From positions 1 to 16,006 of the forward strand of contig CAMFPD010000028.1 of the NCBI GenBank assembly GCA_945971355.1: a stretch of 16,006 nt of DNA. Direction: 5' to 3'. Origin of the DNA: an uncultured Lachnobacterium sp. Its GTDB lineage: Bacteria > Bacillota > Clostridia > Lachnospirales > Lachnospiraceae. Positions 13,981 to 16,006 of the stretch are shown here, one piece after another (position 1 is the first letter of the stretch; every line of letters begins with the position of its first letter). The translations under genes were made by a program, and so were the position numbers. A model generated the notes under the pieces. It was given only the letters and a program-made list of their open reading frames with translations, was not told where the DNA came from and did no database searches.

Positions 13981-13987
13981 GTATAAT
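13979..13987 (+). promoter_or_regulatory. Extended -10 promoter of the diguanylate cyclase gene
   Basis: TGG-TATAAT: perfect -10 hexamer (13982-13987) with a TGN extension whose TG is the last two bases of the palindromic element. No -35 box at proper spacing (AGAAAC at 13959-13964). The ATG is about 30 nt downstream with GGGAGGT at 14007-14013. Confidence 0.6.
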
Positions 13988-14017
13988 TAGGAAAAAGGTA
14001 TTAGTTGGGAGGTATAT

Positions 14018-15196
14018 ATGAAAGAAAAGATGGGAAAAATACTAAAGAATTATAAAAAGGCTTTTGTTCCGGAAAAGGAGTATTTGCATCAGAATAATTC
14101 AGATGTATGCGCGGTAGTAAATAAACGAATTGCAGATACAAATTGCCGAAGAATTCTATCAATAAGTCCAATTTTATTTGTATTATATATTGTAAATATA
14201 ATACTTCTTACGGTTCATAATAATGCTCAATATTTACCGTTATCAATCACAATTACTGTTGCGTTGATAGTATATACTCTTTTTTTTGATATACTAATTT
14301 ATTGGATTATGTTTTTGAACAAGATTGATAATTCGGAGGAAATCTGGAAATTCAAACTTATATATAGAATTTTTTGGCCAATATGGTTTATAGCAATGGT
14401 GGTTGTGTCGTGCATCCAGATAGACAATGGATATATTGGAGTTACTCTGATTTTTACATTCATTATTTATAGCTTATTGCCTTTATACAACCTGGCTGAG
14501 TTTTCAGCAAATTTGGTATTTACAATTGCTGTTATGATAATAATGGTATTGTATGATCAAAATCAGGAAATTGCCTATGTTAGTACCAAGATGGAAATAT
14601 TGAACTTTGTTGCTATGCAGATTATTGGATTTGTGGCACAAAGAATGCAACTGATGTTATGGATGTCTAGAGAATACCTGTACATGGAGGCTTTTGTGGA
14701 TCCTTTGACGCAGCTTCTAAATAGGCGAGGTGGTGATGCTGTCTTTCAGAAGGAAAGGCAGACATATGATAATGAAACAGAGGTCGGAATAATAATGTTT
14801 GACATTGATTACTTTAAGAGATATAACGATACTTTCGGACATGGAGAGGGAGATGTATGTCTCAGAACCGTTGGAGATGCAATACGAGAAAACATGAAAG
14901 AAAGAACAAAGTTGATGATTAGACATGGAGGGGAAGAATTTGTAACTATTCTATTTCAGACAGATGAGAAAGAACTATTGCAATGTGCGGAGAAACTTAG
15001 AAAGGCAGTATTTGAAAAGCATTTAAAGGCACCTACTGATGAGGTGGCGGAATATGTGACTATAAGTATAGGGGCAGCTATGGAAAGGATACCGGATGAA
15101 GACTTTCGATATGAAAAGCTTCTATCGGCAGCAGATGAGGCTCTATATAAGGCTAAACAATCTGGAAAAAACCGCGTAGTATGTGCAGGAAGGTAA
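14018..15196 (+). CDS. Membrane-bound diguanylate cyclase (GGDEF domain)
   Basis: Makes the second messenger c-di-GMP from two GTP. The N-terminal half has about six hydrophobic segments (about 46-66, 75-100, 117-134, 139-157, 164-179, 193-216), a membrane sensor of no recognised type. The GGDEF domain spans about 225-392: DPLTQLLNRRGGD (228-240), FDIDYFKRYNDTFGHGEGD (261-279) and the active-site HGGEEF (303-308), followed by VTISIGAAM and ADEALYKAKQSGKNRV. The catalytic residues look intact, so it should be active. The inhibitory I-site (RxxD five residues before GGEEF) reads ERTK, so product inhibition at that site is probably absent. GGGAGGT at 14007-14013 sits 4 nt before the ATG. The HAD gene follows after 23 nt. 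The signal it senses is unknown. Confidence 0.93.
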   Translation: MKEKMGKILKNYKKAFVPEKEYLHQNNSDVCAVVNKRIADTNCRRILSISPILFVLYIVNIILLTVHNNAQYLPLSITITVALIVYTLFFDILIYWIMFLNKIDNSEEIWKFKLIYRIFWPIWFIAMVVVSCIQIDNGYIGVTLIFTFIIYSLLPLYNLAEFSANLVFTIAVMIIMVLYDQNQEIAYVSTKMEILNFVAMQIIGFVAQRMQLMLWMSREYLYMEAFVDPLTQLLNRRGGDAVFQKERQTYDNETEVGIIMFDIDYFKRYNDTFGHGEGDVCLRTVGDAIRENMKERTKLMIRHGGEEFVTILFQTDEKELLQCAEKLRKAVFEKHLKAPTDEVAEYVTISIGAAMERIPDEDFRYEKLLSAADEALYKAKQSGKNRVVCAGR

Positions 15197-15219
15197 ATAA
15201 AAAAGCAATAGGAGAAATC

Positions 15220-15987
15220 ATGGCATTTAAAATTCTTTTATGGGATATAGACGGAACGATACTGAACTTTGAGAAGGCTGAGGAAGCTGCCATTAGAAGA
15301 GGATTTGAGGAAAATGGTCTTGGCACTTGTACTGATGAGATGTTAGAGGATTATAAGAAGATTAATAAGAAATATTGGGAAGCATTAGAGCGTGGAGAGA
15401 TGACAAAGGAACAAATCTTGATAGGCAGGTTTGTAGATTTCTTCACAAAGTATGGTTTAGATACAAAAAAGGCAGATGCATTCAATAGAGGATATCAGGT
15501 TAATCTCGGAGATACAATATGCTTCAATGACGATGCATACAATCTTCTTAAAGCATTCAGTAAGAAATACAGACAGTATGCAGTGACAAATGGAACTGCA
15601 GTAGCACAGCACAAAAAGATTGAGAAATCAGGAATTGGTGAAATCTTAGAGAAGTGCTTTATCTCAGAGGAAGTAGGGTTTGAAAAGCCTTCAGAGAAGT
15701 TTTTTGCTTCAGTATTCAAGGAAATAGGATGCGGAGATTGTGTTGAAAACTCTGATGCGAACGGAAAAATAGAAGTTGAGAATTCTAGTGTTTTAGAAAT
15801 GCATAACAATTCAATTGATAAGAATGAGATATTAATAATTGGAGATTCCCTGACAAGCGATATCAAAGGTGGAAATAATTGTGGAATAAGAACATGCTGG
15901 TATAATCCTAAGCATGAGGACAACAAGTATGAACTAAAAATAGATTACGAAATTTCTGATTTGAGAGAATTGCTGCAATACCTATAA
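15220..15987 (+). CDS. HAD-superfamily phosphatase, YjjG-type nucleotidase
   Basis: HAD hydrolase resembling YjjG/YfnB noncanonical nucleoside monophosphate phosphatases, which clear modified pyrimidine nucleotides. Motifs: WDIDGTIL (8-15, Asp9 nucleophile and Asp11), VTNGT (122-126), Lys156 in FEKPSEKFF, and GDSLTSDIKGG (208-218). A helical cap lies at about 17-95. Between about 172 and 198 is a hydrophilic Asn/Ser/Glu-rich insertion just before KNEILIIGDS, where relatives have only a few residues; at 255 residues the protein is accordingly longer than YjjG, which I recall as about 225. The frame is open from an ATG at 15181 inside the cyclase gene, but AGGAG at 15210-15214 lies 5 nt before the ATG at 15220. 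It is probably co-transcribed with the cyclase. After the stop comes GGGGAG, perhaps the ribosome binding site of a gene beyond the window. The substrate is a family-level guess. Confidence 0.88.
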   Translation: MAFKILLWDIDGTILNFEKAEEAAIRRGFEENGLGTCTDEMLEDYKKINKKYWEALERGEMTKEQILIGRFVDFFTKYGLDTKKADAFNRGYQVNLGDTICFNDDAYNLLKAFSKKYRQYAVTNGTAVAQHKKIEKSGIGEILEKCFISEEVGFEKPSEKFFASVFKEIGCGDCVENSDANGKIEVENSSVLEMHNNSIDKNEILIIGDSLTSDIKGGNNCGIRTCWYNPKHEDNKYELKIDYEISDLRELLQYL

Positions 15988-16006
15988 GGGGAGAAATTTC
16001 TATTTA

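Noticed and set aside
15495..15926. 143-codon open frame on the minus strand inside the HAD phosphatase gene
   Set aside because: Antisense shadow of a gene with complete HAD motifs; no recognisable domain and no ribosome binding site.
1..16006. tRNA, rRNA, CRISPR array, transposase or integrase genes
   Set aside because: No cloverleaf, rRNA-like stretch, spaced repeat array or recombinase motif was seen on either strand.

Overview
The window looks like chromosome from an AT-rich, Gram-positive anaerobe of the class Clostridia, most likely Lachnospiraceae (Butyrivibrio/Roseburia-like). This is inferred from base composition, strong GGAGG-type ribosome binding sites, the presence of RicT/YaaT and YaaR, and gene order matching the Bacillus yaaO-tmk-yaaQ-yaaR-holB-yaaT-...-yabC(rsmI) and yyzM/rpsF-ssb-rpsR neighbourhoods. 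I see no tRNA, rRNA, CRISPR array, transposase or phage gene.

Layout: (1) 23-1423, a membrane-anchored D,D-carboxypeptidase, closed by a strong bidirectional terminator. (2) 1527-2033 on the minus strand, an unrecognised protein whose architecture resembles ArgR, transcribed divergently from (3) a compact eight-gene plus-strand operon at 2160-9804: AbiEi-like antitoxin, AbiEii-like partner with a degenerate catalytic core, Orn/Lys/Arg decarboxylase, guanylate-kinase-like protein, YaaR, DNA polymerase III delta prime, RicT, TrmN6-type methyltransferase and RsmI. Gaps are 1 to about 21 nt, with one 44-nt overlap, so one transcript from the promoter at 2088-2116 is plausible. (4) 9783-11639 on the minus strand, a membrane-anchored DUF885 metallopeptidase, whose 3' end overlaps rsmI by 22 nt. 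(5) 11691-12655, a sirtuin deacylase and a small DUF951 protein. (6) 12660-13874, the rpsF-ssb-rpsR operon with its own promoter, a leader that can sequester the rpsF ribosome binding site, and a terminator. (7) 13878-13980, a 103-bp imperfect palindrome flanked by GTA direct repeats, directly abutting the -10 box of (8) a membrane diguanylate cyclase (14018-15196) and a HAD phosphatase of the YjjG type (15220-15987).

Most genes are housekeeping: replication (HolB, SSB), translation and rRNA/tRNA modification (S6, S18, RsmI, TrmN6), RNA-processing control (RicT) and cell wall maturation. The parts that stand out are the palindromic MITE-like element at the diguanylate cyclase promoter, the AbiE-type pair with an apparently dead nucleotidyltransferase at the head of a replication/RNA operon, the guanylate-kinase-like gene where Bacillus has tmk, and hydrophilic low-complexity insertions or tails in several otherwise standard proteins. 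All family assignments are from reading the sequence; no database search was run.
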